A stretch of 64,000 nt of DNA from Timema cristinae (lineage: Eukaryota > Arthropoda > Insecta > Phasmatodea > Timematidae), in assembly GCA_039000515.1 (NCBI GenBank), contig JBCFYV010000001.1, forward strand, positions 37,732,750 through 37,796,749, read 5' to 3'. Of this stretch, positions 24,141 through 34,314 are shown one piece after another. A model generated the notes under the pieces. That model searched no databases and was not told the DNA's origin. It saw nothing but the letters and a program-made list of their open reading frames with translations. The position numbers were made by a program, and so were the translations under genes. Position 1 is the stretch's first letter. Each line of letters begins with the position of its first letter.

Positions 24141-24886
24141 CATTCACGATAGGTTTTTACCTGGATGACAGTTCGAAAATCATTTGTTTAGGTTTTGGGT
24201 GGCCAACACTTGTTAAAGAACACAGTTTTGTTATAAATTTAAAGATCTTTAATTACCTGCTATATATATTACATTTAAAATAAAGTAAACTTAAGTTTTC
24301 CCATACTATTTCATTTTTTTTAATAATTTCTTTTTTATAGAACTCGAAACAATATTTTAAACATAATTAAAAGTGCTTATTTTTCGTTTTAGAATGTTAC
24401 TGATTTTGTGTAATATAGTGCACACATCAATATATTTTAATACAGGCATCGTATTTACTTGGAAAAGAGAAAATTGTTGTCATTTTTTTACATACAATAA
24501 ATGATTTTATGATTATTTTATCGTATTTTGAAATATTTAACTGAATAAAATATTTTCATCAACTGCGTGTCTGCATCATTGTAAAAAAAACTTGTTTCGT
24601 CAGTGGTCATTTTGAAGCTATATTCGTTAGAAGTTTTTGTGAAAGTGATGTGAATATTTTTTTAAGGGGATTAAAACTATAAATAAACTTTGTGTCTGAC
24701 CTCAAATAAATATATAAATAATATTGGCCTAAATTACTGTGGTTAACTATCACATTAATATATTACCAACTGTTTTCATTACAGTGATCCAACGTGATAG
24801 ATGTCAGCTGTTGGTGAAGTGATATATTAGGGATTACTTCTAGTAACATTTCGAGCTGTCATCCAGGTAAACTTTGCTCGTGAATG
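24141..24886. repeat. short inverted repeat pair (~39 bp arms, ~670 bp apart)
   Basis: The reverse complement of 24,141-24,180 matches 24,848-24,886 at roughly 80%, centred on CTGTCATCCAGGTAAA in both. The interior holds no transposase-like frame. It could be the ends of a small foldback or MITE-type element. A minus-strand ORF track across it does not look coding. Confidence 0.4.
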
Positions 24887-24959
24887 CCTTATACTAGAAA
24901 CATTGAGAAAAGAGAAACATCTTTGTACACCAAAGAACGGAAAAATAAAATTTATATTC

Positions 24960-25480
24960 AAAGCCCCGAATTAAAAATTATATAAGTATGTATATTTATA
25001 TAATCATAGCTCAGAAACAATTGGTTTTATGAAAAAAAAAATCCAATAAAATATTTTTATCTCTGATAGTACTACAACTTATCAATAATAAGTTATTTCA
25101 TATCTCTAATAATCGGGGAGAAATGATGAAAAGTGGAAAGTTTCCCTGATGTACAGTACCCTTAAAGTCATTTTCATGAGAAAATTAGAGTTATCATTTT
25201 GTTAAAAATAATAAACAGTATCTAGATATAAAATTTAATAAAAATTGTCAAAGTAAATTTTGAGAATATAGATTTTTATTAATTTTGAACTTCAGTAAAC
25301 CACCCTTATTTTTAGGGTTAAATATCTTATTCTAAACACACTCGGGGGACCTTATGAAAATTCCAGATACCAAGTTTGAGCCCAATCGGTTAAATAACTT
25401 AGGCTTTTACCCGAAGTACAGACAGATGGTAATGCGAAAATACTTTGTTGGTTTCAGGGGGTCCTGAAACGTTTATTATT
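24960..25480 (+). repeat. dispersed repeat family, copy 4 (3' half only)
   Basis: AGCTCAGAAACAATTGGTTT, 'tttcatatctctaat', AGGGTTAAATATC and CTCGGGGGACCTTATGAAAA align with the second half of copies 1 and 2, including the 'cagacagatgg' stretch. The 5' half is missing. Confidence 0.55.
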
Positions 25481-25489
25481 GTTTCCTTT

Positions 25490-26635
25490 TTTACCACATC
25501 CCAATCCTACCTATGGAATTCCGGATAGTTATAATTCAAATTTGACAAAATAAAATAGTATTGTTGAGGCAAAAAGAAGAAGAGAGAAAAACAATAAAAA
25601 TATTATTTAGACATAAAATAAAATGTTAATTAATTCTATGAATTAGATAGTATTTCTGAAAGTTCTTACATAAATTCTGATTTTTGATAAAAGAAGAAAA
25701 TATAAATTTAAAGTTGAAGAGTTGGCTTGACCTCATCAATGAATCAGTCCAGGCTGAAACAACACAAACGTCAGATATTTGTTTCACCTTATTAATGTTA
25801 ACTCGACCACAAATCTTAAAAAAATAAACAGTCTATCTCTTGTACATACACTTAGATTTCCATTTGCTACTCCGCTTTACTTTACCACTATTATTTCACT
25901 TTAAAAATCAATTAAATTAAGAGCTCCACAGATTTTAATCCATGTTAGACCAACACCGAGGAAGAAGACCCAGTCTCCTACAGAAAGTCTTCCAAAATCA
26001 AATTTAAAAATCTATTTTTTATTTCCAAGTCCAAAGAGAAAACTAATATATTAAAAACAAAAGATTAAATGTTGGCTATGATCTAGGGATAAAAATCAAA
26101 TACAATGCAGGTTTAATATAAATATTGAAATATGTGCCAATTAATGTAAACAATGTTTTCTTAATAAATTAAACGTTTATTTCTATCCGTCAGAATTGAA
26201 AAACGCGTTAGTTTGGAGTTATTTACATCTTGCTTTGTGTCCTCTTTTTCTTCTTTTACAATCACAAGTCACACCACTCACTTGTTTGACAGATCTGCGC
26301 ATGCGTTGAAATAAATCATGGCCGATGTTGAAAATAAATAAAACAAGAGTCAAGCAAACTTATTAGAAGGATAATTATTAATTAATATGTTTAATAAAAG
26401 ATAAGTGTTATTCCTTAAGTCAAAGTTCCTTATTTAAATTACTAAAAACAATGTTATACGTTGCTCCTTTTGTCCTTTTATTTTATTAAATGGATCTAAA
26501 TACAATTATTTGTCAGGGCAGCATTACAGCATGTTAAGTGGCGACCGAAAGTTTAAAGTGCTTAATTTCATACGAAAATAAATTGGAAACTATTCGCCAA
26601 AATTTGTTGTAAGTTATGTTGAAAAAAATCCGTGG
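25490..26635. other. intergenic, one possible promoter-like motif
   Basis: Only unique-looking AT-rich sequence is visible here, apart from the NRF-1-type motif at 26,296-26,307. Confidence 0.4.
26296..26307 (+). promoter_or_regulatory. NRF-1-like palindromic motif
   Basis: TGCGCATGCGTT matches the NRF-1 (ewg in flies) consensus core GCGCATGCG and is unusual in this AT-rich setting. Eleven bases downstream an ATG in good context (AATCATGGCC, 26,318) opens MADVENK and then stops at 26,341. No donor site supporting an exon was found, so promoter function is speculative. Confidence 0.25.
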
Positions 26636-26638
26636 AAG

Positions 26639-26641
26639 CAT

Positions 26642-26698
<57 letters not shown>

Positions 26699-26716
26699 AG
26701 AGAGAGAAAGAGAAGG
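26639..26716 (+). repeat. (AT)n/(GA)n microsatellite
   Basis: A pure AT run of about 55 bp is followed by AAAGAGAGAGAGAAAGAGAA. The ORF that crosses it is a run of Tyr-Ile and is not coding. Confidence 0.9.
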
Positions 26717-27256
26717 AAACAATATAAAGGTAGTTTTTAAAAGAGATACTATGTTTTCAAGGCCCAATAGGATTGTGACTGTAAACTCGTCAGAGGAAGA
26801 AGGTAAAAGTTATCTGTAGATAAATAAGATACCTCACAGGTTGAACTGCTCATTTTCTTCCCTCTATTTCTATTTCATGTATTTTCGTCCCAGTGTGATA
26901 TTTCTTAGAATGTTTAGGTGCGTCAAGATAAGATGCAACCCACTTATCTAAATAGCTTTGAAATCTCCAAGTATGCAACATCAGTAAGACAACCATTATA
27001 ATCCTTCTCCCAAAATATAATTGTAATCCTTATCAGGTTCTTCCAATCTTTTGATTTTTAATATCCTAGACTCTATCTCATATCCTTCTAATTCTCCCTC
27101 AAAATACATAGTCGAGGTTTCTTAAGGTGTCTGCTATGGCTTCATTAACCAGCCAAATGACTGAGTGAGTTCCCAACTCTGGATGGATAGAAATCACATA
27201 AAACCACGATTCAGGGTTGTTGACTTAAACTTTTCTAGCTTTCAAGTAAGTGTGTT

Positions 27257-27537
27257 GGGTGACCTGGTGGTCTAGGGGTAAGGTGTCGGACTTATGTGCT
27301 GAGGTCCGGGGTTCAATCCTCGGTCCCGGCACATATTTATCTGATTACCAAACCCTTCCTTCACCTCTGACAAGACATCTTGTGAATGTGGGGAATGCCA
27401 GGCCTCCACCGTGGTTCGGATTCCACGTTAAACTGTAGGTCCTTCATTTCATCTCACAATCACCCTACCACTACACATTAGCGTATGTGCGTATAACCTG
27501 AACGGGTAGTAAGACTCGGTGCTAATAATAATAATAA
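27257..27537 (+). mobile_element. tRNA-derived SINE, type 1, full-length (best copy)
   Basis: Head: GACCTGGTGGTCTAGGGGTA (A box) and GGGGTTCAATCC (B box) closed by TCGGTCCCGGCAC. The body carries AAGACATCTTGTGAATGTGG and CACCGTGGTTCGGATTCC. The tail is GAACGGGTAGTAAGACTCGG plus (TAA)n. An exact 13-bp duplication AAGTAAGTGTGTT flanks it at 27,244-27,256 and 27,538-27,550. RNA polymerase III transcription from the internal A and B boxes is expected by analogy with tRNA-derived SINEs. Confidence 0.95.
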
Positions 27538-27550
27538 AAGTAAGTGTGTT

Positions 27551-28200
27551 CCTATAAAAGTTGGACTATACAGAGCGTCTTATCATGCAGCGCTACACCA
27601 CGTCACCCTTGGGATATGGAATACACAAAGGAATACATTCTAACAAAAATTATTTTCATCTCAGAAAGTAACTAATATAGAATCTACAGTTTTTTTCCTT
27701 TTTTACTTTCACTCTAGCACTGGCAGTCGAGATAAATGGCAGAGGAATGTGCCTGTAGAGTAGTGTACTGCAGGGAGTACCAAATTCCACGGAGAAGGGA
27801 AGTAGGGGGAGAAAAAAAAAATCTCTTGAGATTGTTTTAGTGCGTGTCAGTAACCCTACACACGTTCGTTTGGACACTTTACCATTTCTTTCTTTCTCTG
27901 CCTACTGAGCTAGACGTGAGTCATTTACTTAATCATGGTATTTTCACGAAAAAAAAAAAGTATTTTGTAAATATTTTATCTAGTTTGGGGATAATGCCAA
28001 TTTAAAACATTTAGAATTTGTAAAAACAACAAATATGGTGCTCTTAATTTGGATCCATGTGTATTATATTAAATATCTCAAATAATTATAATGGTATTTA
28101 TGTGGGTGAAAATAATCTTCAAAGGCTCTCTGAACGATCTAATCTGAGATAAACATTTGATCCAATTATGGTTTTCATATTATAACTATTCAAGTATCCG
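27551..28200. other. intergenic DNA, nothing recognised
   Basis: The sequence 27,700-27,900 is less AT-rich than its surroundings, with no coding frame I trust. Confidence 0.4.
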
Positions 28201-28440
28201 TTTCAGTGGCCAAACGGTCTAAGGAGTCACTCTCGTGTTAGACTGGCTTGCTGATGACAGGGAGATTCGGGTTCGAATCCAGACTGTGTCTGATGAAGGT
28301 GATTTTTCCTATAATGGTGTAACACTATTCTACCATTCGTATTCGGATAGATTACCTCTAAAATACTTCCTTCTTAATCCCTAAACCATTAGAGCAATTA
28401 TACTACTATAAAGCCACATGGCTGACTCACTCATTGACAT
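28201..28440 (+). mobile_element. tRNA-derived SINE, type 3
   Basis: An A-box region (GTGGCCAAACGGTCTAAGGA) and a B box (GGGTTCGAATCC at about 28,268) are followed by a body with GGTGATTTTTCCTATAATGG. A piece of the same body occurs on the minus strand at 49,018-49,096 (shared 'ggaagtA-tttagaggtaat' block). The 3' end is not sharply defined. Confidence 0.7.
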
Positions 28441-29640
28441 TAATGTGTACCCACTTCCAGATGAGCTAGAAACTAGAAATATGGCAAACTTCTAGCTTCT
28501 AGCCTGTAACCGACAGAAATATTCCAAACAGTTAAAAATTGTAATTTTTAGCCCCCAGAAAAAATTTAAAATATTGGGGCAACTTTAAAGTCGGTGTGGA
28601 TATTTCTTTGGAGATCTCTGGTGGTTAAACGGTAAGACCTATAAAAAAAAACTGCTCTGGAATAACATTAGTTTACATCCACTTGAAAAGAAAACTCACT
28701 GAGGGTGTGGGGGTAAAGCCCCCAACGAGCAAAGCGAGCTATGATACACATGAATACAAGCCAAACAGCTAGTAAGACATGGTAATAAAAATAACTATTC
28801 ATGTATTACAATTTAAATATGCTTTCATAAGTGCGCTCTTGTGGCTTTGACTGGAGCTATAATCACTTTTATTTAGGCAGAAAAGTTGTTTTAAGCATCA
28901 ATACAACTACATTGCTATAACTAAGGTTGTACGGAGGCTACTTTTGAAATGCGGAGTTCAGTCAAATTCAAAGTCATAAATGAAATTTTTTGTGGTTGTC
29001 ACATAACCATATTTTAGATTTATAAATTAAATAATAATTTTATGCTGTAATATATGAATTCAGTGGCGGATTCATATAAGGAGCACCGGGGCAGTTGTTC
29101 CTCTTGATGATATTCAGGAAATACAGTAGGCCTAATCATTTAGATTCCATTCAGCTACAAAATAAAATTCATTGTTAACAAATTAAATGTAATGGAAAAC
29201 TCTTGCGAAAACTCTGATATGAGCTTATGTAAACTTGTTCTATTCTTTCATCTCAAAGAACTGGATATTAAATTTGGTAATAACATTTTACAAAATAAAA
29301 TGTTCCTTATTATTTTTATTGATATAATTAACTATTTATCAACCGGCTCACAAACATATTTATACATCCTAGCTCTTTATACAACCTTTTTAAAATTAAC
29401 TTTTGCATAGAGATTTGATTTTTTTTAATGATATAAGTTAGAAATATAATTATTTGTATCATAGTGCCTATCCAGTCATATTTTTCTGGATCTACTTCTG
29501 GATGCATATATCTATGCTTACGTTATTTATGCCATTTAAACAGCATTTGGTTTTAAAATATTGTTTAGTAGCTGGTGTAAAACTGATTGTATGTTTAAAG
29601 AAGTCATAATATTGAGATATTTCCCATCTATTTATGATAC
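28441..29640. other. intergenic, possible repeat remnant at 28,640-28,780
   Basis: GAGGGTGTGGGGGTAAAGCC and CCCCCAACGAGCAAAGCGAG near 28,690-28,740 have the look of an interspersed-repeat end. An ORF at 29,192-29,410 (72 residues) has no recognisable motif. Confidence 0.35.
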
Positions 29641-29642
29641 AC

Positions 29643-30132
29643 TAGATAGCTGTTGCCCGCGGCTTTGATCGCGTGGAAGTTGATTATATACAAATACAAA
29701 AATATACATATGAATTTACAGATTAATTTAAAATATTACGTTACGTTGATGACCATAACTTGACCTCAGATCAAAAATAATGCAAGTCCGATACAAACTT
29801 TCACCCCCTTTTTCATCCCTTATTAAATAAAATTTCCAAAATTCCTGAAACACGTATTTATTTGTTTTACGTCAATAACCGAAATACAAAATTTTGTTTA
29901 TGTAACTTTCAAAATGACGGACTTTCATACAATATTATCATACATATTATCATCCCCTATTTTGACCCCTTTGGGGTGGAATTTTCTAAAATCCTTTCTT
30001 AGTGGGTGCCTACATAACAAAATGAATATACAGTCCGAATTTCATGCTTGTAGCCTTGATAGTTTGCTCTCGGCGATGATGAATCAGTCAGTCAGTCAGT
30101 CAATCAGGACATGTTATTTTATAAGTATAGAT
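29643..30132 (+). mobile_element. RTE-like non-autonomous short element
   Basis: It opens with TGTTGCCCGCGGCTTTGATC and GCGTGGAAG and includes CCTTTGGGGTGGAATTTTCT and AAAATCCTTTCTTAGTGGGT. It ends in TCAGTCAGTCAGTCAATCAG, GACA and TTTTATAAGTATAGAT. This order of blocks is typical of short elements found across many insect genomes, often linked to RTE-type LINE tails. The middle portion (29,700-29,920) is diverged. The 97-residue ORF that overlaps it is a by-product. Confidence 0.7.
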
Positions 30133-30309
30133 TTAGCTTTTCTTCTGTTTTCAAAATGTTTCGAAGATGCAAAGGTTAGTTTAGGCATCGAAGAGAAGGA
30201 TATTTGATCCTTGACCTTTCAAATCTTCGTACGACCTTATTAATTATTTGTATTATTTTTAATTATTACAATTATAAACTGATTATCAACGGTTTAATAT
30301 CAGGGAAAT

Positions 30310-30475
30310 TGTTTAGTAAGAATAAGTACATCACTGATTTCACCAATAGAGGTTTATGAACTCGCATATAGGATGCTACCTAGCACATTGTTTAAGTTGC
30401 TGGGATTTGAACCTAGGCCTTCCCGTCAATTGTGACTAACTACAACACCACGTTAAAGTTCTATACCTTGTAGTA
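30310..30475 (-). mobile_element. old tRNA-derived SINE fragment
   Basis: On the minus strand an A-box-like TGTAGTTAGTCACAATTGAC precedes the B box GGTTCAAATCCCAGC. Beyond the head the match to the other families is poor. Confidence 0.45.
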
Positions 30476-31348
30476 TGGTAGCCGTGACAGGTTTATTTAT
30501 ATTATATCGATCTCTTACAGTAAATAAAAATGTGTACTTGTCCGCTTTTCGTATTAAAAGAGATGAGAAATGTCTTCTTTTTCCGAACCTTTCCTTCATC
30601 CAACAGAACAAACCTGCTGATTTGTTGGAGGTCTAATGTGTTTGTACACACGTACTGGTCATATGGCAGGCAGTGAGAAGTGAATAGGGGTCAGGGGAGA
30701 AAGAAAACATACAAAAAAAAAAAAGCCTTCAACTGTCCGTGGCAATACAATGACGTAATGAACCACTTTGTGGCTAGACCAATATTGGCCACTCTCCTCC
30801 TATTAATGACTTACTGGTCTGGTATTGCGTGCCGTTATTAGGGTTTGCTTGAGACGGTCCTGCGTTGAATAAGACACTAAGTGACGGAGGCAGTTTAATG
30901 TAATCTTTGTTAAGTTTTTGACATTGGTCACCGTAGAATATCTTTGTTTCTTAAATAATTTTTTACTCTTATGGGTTAGGACTTTAACTAAAAATCAGGG
31001 CCATCCATATATTTCGTTTTGCAGGTTTTTTTACTGAGGTTGTTTTTACCCAAAGCGTATCCCATGCTCCCTTTACGCATATGCAGGTACATTTAATATA
31101 GATTCTACTCTATCCACACCTTCTCTTTTAGGAAATTTTAAATTCTTATAATCTGTAAGGGTAAAAATATATGGTGGTAAGTATGTATTTATATAGTATT
31201 ACCTTTATGATAAAAGTTATTATTGAATTAATTTAAGGGGATAGGAAAGAAATGGGTAGATTATAATAAACGTACACGTTTTAATATGGAGATGATGTAA
31301 AAAACCAGGGTAAAGTTATTTTGTAAGTTTATATAATAGATAGGATTA
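30476..31348. other. intergenic, slightly GC-richer at 30,560-30,900
   Basis: The stretch 30,560-30,900 is not AT-skewed and reads as single-copy in this window. No coding frame or motif set identifies it. Confidence 0.35.
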
Positions 31349-31891
31349 CTCTCATCAATAGCATTCGAGAACGCTACAGATCATTTTGATTTCTCGCGTA
31401 ATTGGTCATGAAAGTTTTCTGCTAAACCTTCAATCCGCTGAGAAACAGTATTTCCCAATAAGCTATTGCTAGCAAACAAGTGCCTTTTTTCTGGCCAATA
31501 ATATCAACAGTGCTAAGGATAAAGTTATTGTTAAATTCTCCCTCAGAAAACGGCTCCGAAGTACTAGACATTTTTTATGGTGTCCCTGATTTCCCCGCAG
31601 CGTCGATCAATTTGTTAACATTCAAAAACACACTTTTCTCTAATTTAAGTTCTCTTTTTAATTCTTCTATTTGGGTTTACCACATAAGTCCCATTTATTT
31701 TCCATAACTATTGTGATTTGCTTTATGGTGTGTTTTATTTAAATTTTATTCTTTTGAATCGCAATTCTTTTCTTACAAATCCAACATGTAGGTTTCGACT
31801 TTATTTCAATAAAATCATATTTAATCTCACACTTTTCATGAAAAATACGAAATTATTTATCTACTTTCCTCTTTCCCTTAGAAAGCAACAT
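31349..31891 (-). pseudogene. decayed hAT-type transposase, GTF2IRD2/ZBED5-like, N-terminal region
   Basis: Reading the minus strand from the ATG at 31,891 gives KGKRKVDK, stop, FRIFHEK and SKPTCWICKKRIAIQK, a degenerate BED-type zinc finger with the C-x2-C pair. After a frame change near 31,750 it gives NLNKTHHKANH (the His pair), then TQIEELKRELKLEKSVF, then SEPFSEGEFNNNFI. After a second frame change near 31,497 it gives QRIEGLAENFHDQLREKSK and AFSNAIDES. This order is that of the hAT-derived proteins annotated as GTF2IRD2, ZBED5 or SCAND3-like (KRK-D, BED finger, 'EELK', 'KPF-EGEF', 'RRIE', 'IDES'). At least six in-frame stops and two frameshifts show it is dead. Homology ends near 31,349; the catalytic C-terminal two thirds are absent. 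Confidence 0.8.
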
Positions 31892-31899
31892 TCTATACC

Positions 31900-32720
31900 G
31901 TCAATCAATAGTACTGTTACTATACACGCCTTTCCTCCTGCAAAACAATACAGCCCTCAAACAATGGATGGATAGGATTTCAAACACTATAAAAGACAGC
32001 AAAGCAATAGCTGAATTATTTAATTGAATCACCAAGAATTATACCAGATACAATTTTTTTTTGCACGTATGGACCGGAAAGTATTTTAAAAATTGTTACA
32101 TACAAGCGTACAGTGAGTTTTCAAATCCTGGATTAAGAGTAAAAAACATAGCTAGAAACCGGAATTAAAATACATTTTTGTAAAAAAAAAAAGCGTAAAC
32201 AAAGTCTACCATTTTATAAAAACAATGGGGGCATGAAATTTTATTTGTATGGTTATGATCAAATTTTTTATTAATCAGTAGTAATCAGTTACATAAAAAT
32301 TTGTTGGTCAAATTAATCGAATATATTTTTTTATTTAAAAAATTAAATTAAGTAAACCATTATGAATATTCATCTAGGTCTAAGGATTTAATAAAGGTTG
32401 GCTGTGGCCTTTAACGCTCTATAATTGAAGGAAAAATTTATATGGCGAGTTGCAAGAGGCCGTGTGTTACAGCCATGTGTTTAAAATATGACGTCGAAAT
32501 ATTGATTTTTACATTGCCTATGGATTACTTTTGTGTAACTTTTGTAAAATATTTGGCACTAAATCAAGTCTAGTGGAAACTAGTTGGAAAATGGTTTGTA
32601 GAAAAAATAATTTAAGAATCGTGGATAAGTTTAGACATCTATCTGGGTATTAAAATAAATCATGAAGCTAAGGTTTGCTCCTCATTATTTTTGTTGGAAG
32701 TTAAATTATATTGCTAACCA
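31900..32720. other. intergenic DNA, nothing recognised
   Basis: AT-rich, without repeats or coding frames that I can support. Confidence 0.45.
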
Positions 32721-32729
32721 ATTCTATTT

Positions 32730-32983
32730 ATTTTTTAGCTGCGCGTTTTACTATCTGTTCGGATTATATGCTTATTTACTAACTACGCTAATGGTTTAAG
32801 GGATTAGGAAGGCTATATTTTAAGTAAGTGTATCCACATTTACGTGGAGGGATAGTGGAAAACCATTATGGAAAAACAAACTCTATACACACTACCGAGA
32901 TTCGTACCTAAATTCCCCGTCATAGGCAGTATATTCTACTGTTAGAGTAGCACGTTAGACCATGCGGCCACTGAAGTGGGTTG
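32730..32983 (-). mobile_element. tRNA-derived SINE, type 2, diverged
   Basis: On the minus strand a head with CACTTCAGTGGCCGCATGGT and ACGAATCTCGGTAGTGT is followed by the type-2 body and the shared 3' end with reduced identity (TAGTAAAACGCGCAGCTAAA). Target-site duplication ATTCTATTT lies at 32,721-32,729 and 32,984-32,992. Confidence 0.8.
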
Positions 32984-33260
32984 ATTCTATTTTAAAATTG
33001 TGTGTAAAAGGTGCTTGTTAAATTCTTTATCACTATTTAAGTAAGTTTTAGACGTAGATGCTTCTTGAACTTATCATTTATAGCTTTGAAAAAAGAATAA
33101 TATTTACAATTGTAAGCCCAATTTGAATATTTTATCAACTATTAATGATTCAAACCTCTTTTTTGCTAGTGATACTTATAATTAATTTACTGAAATAACT
33201 GATTATATAAGTGCACGTCTTACAAACCAACCTAATACAAGAAATGACACCACATTCTTA

Positions 33261-33265
<5 letters not shown>

Positions 33266-33291
<26 letters not shown>

Positions 33292-33539
33292 TTTTAGCAC
33301 CGCGTCTTACTACCCGTTCGTGTTATACGCTTTAAGTACTAATTACGCTAATGGATTAGGAAATGGGAAGGTTGAATTAGAGGAAGTGAACCCGAATTTG
33401 CGTGGAGGGGGAGTGGAAAACAATTTAGGAAAAATCACCCCCAGTTCACCCGACCGAGATTCGAACCTCAATCTCCCCGTCCTCAGCAGTCGAGCTCAAC
33501 ACGACAAGCGCGTTAGCAAACTACGCCACCGAGGCGGGT
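33266..33539 (-). mobile_element. tRNA-derived SINE, type 2, full-length
   Basis: Minus strand: ACCCGCCTCGGTGGCGTAGT (A-box region), GGTTCGAATCTCGGTCGGGT (B box), body GAACTGGGGGTGATTTTTCC, and tail GGGTAGTAAGACGCGGTGCT then a TA-rich (TTA)n tail. Exact 11-bp duplication TTCTTACTGAA at 33,255-33,265 and 33,540-33,550. The 116-residue plus-strand ORF across it is antisense SINE sequence. Confidence 0.93.
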
Positions 33540-33944
33540 TTCTTACTGAAGATTTATTGGTACAAATGCTTAAGTCATGTCACCAACCGAACCCAGGAAT
33601 CTATATAATGAGTGAGGGGCTCTACATAATTAAATGTCTAAATCCATTTCAAATTAGGGGAAAAATTTAAAATGACTAATTTTGATTAGCCTAATTGGTC
33701 AAGAATTCACTTGTAGAGAGGATGCAAAACAACGTGAAAATAACAATTAGTTGTGTTGTCTGTCGAGAATGAACCCAGTTCTCTTAAGTCAGAAATGTCC
33801 TAATCTTTTTTCCAGCCACATGATTTTTTTAAATTGGGCGTAAATGAAATAGTTTTTTTTTGTTTACTCCACACAAACCTTTTTTTTCACAAAGTTCTTT
33901 TAAAATTTAAAAGCGTCGCAACAAAAAAATACCCAAACTTTCCT

Positions 33945-34300
33945 CAGACTGAAACGCCCACTTTCCGGGAACTGTAGCTTCTGCGGTAATCCGGTTACCA
34001 CCTTTCCACCGCCACTTGCACTTGTGGCCAACACAATAAAGCAGAACCAGCCCGTCATGGGTGCGCCGACACGTACACACGGTCATTACTACCGGACCAA
34101 GAAAAGAAAATAGCGTTCTTTTATTTTCATTCTGGGAGCTTTTTGGTGGAGAATTTTATTGAGGTTAGGTGAAGTCAGTCTCGTCCTCCCCAAACCCTCC
34201 CCACCCACCACCGACCTTTCAACCCTTCCTGATGCTTTCCGCAGCTTGCACTGCACAGATTTGATTATGTGATGCCTCAAACCTCCTTTCTCCCTAACTA
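33945..34300. other. GC-richer island, unidentified
   Basis: A sharp local rise in G+C with blocks such as CCGGGAACTGTAGCTTCTGC, GGTAATCCGGTTACC (a near-palindrome at about 33,990) and GGGTGCGCCGACACGTACAC. The left neighbour is AT-rich and the right neighbour is a minisatellite. Candidate regulatory or first-exon sequence, but no frame is convincing; the 74-residue minus-strand ORF lacks motifs. Confidence 0.4.
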
Positions 34301-34314
34301 CTGTCAGATACACA

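Noticed and set aside
24041..24283. 80-residue ORF considered as a receptor loop region (IVAETLHQKIIIEKI).
   Set aside because: The pattern is too short and the rest does not follow the receptor layout; it overlaps an inverted repeat pair.
27250..27330. Functional tRNA gene at the type-1 SINE head.
   Set aside because: It is the head of a SINE with body, tail and target-site duplication, repeated elsewhere in the window.
29914..30207. 97-residue ORF.
   Set aside because: Crosses the 3' end of the RTE-like short element; no coding motif.
33320..33670. 116-residue ORF.
   Set aside because: Mostly the antisense of a type-2 SINE with exact target-site duplication.
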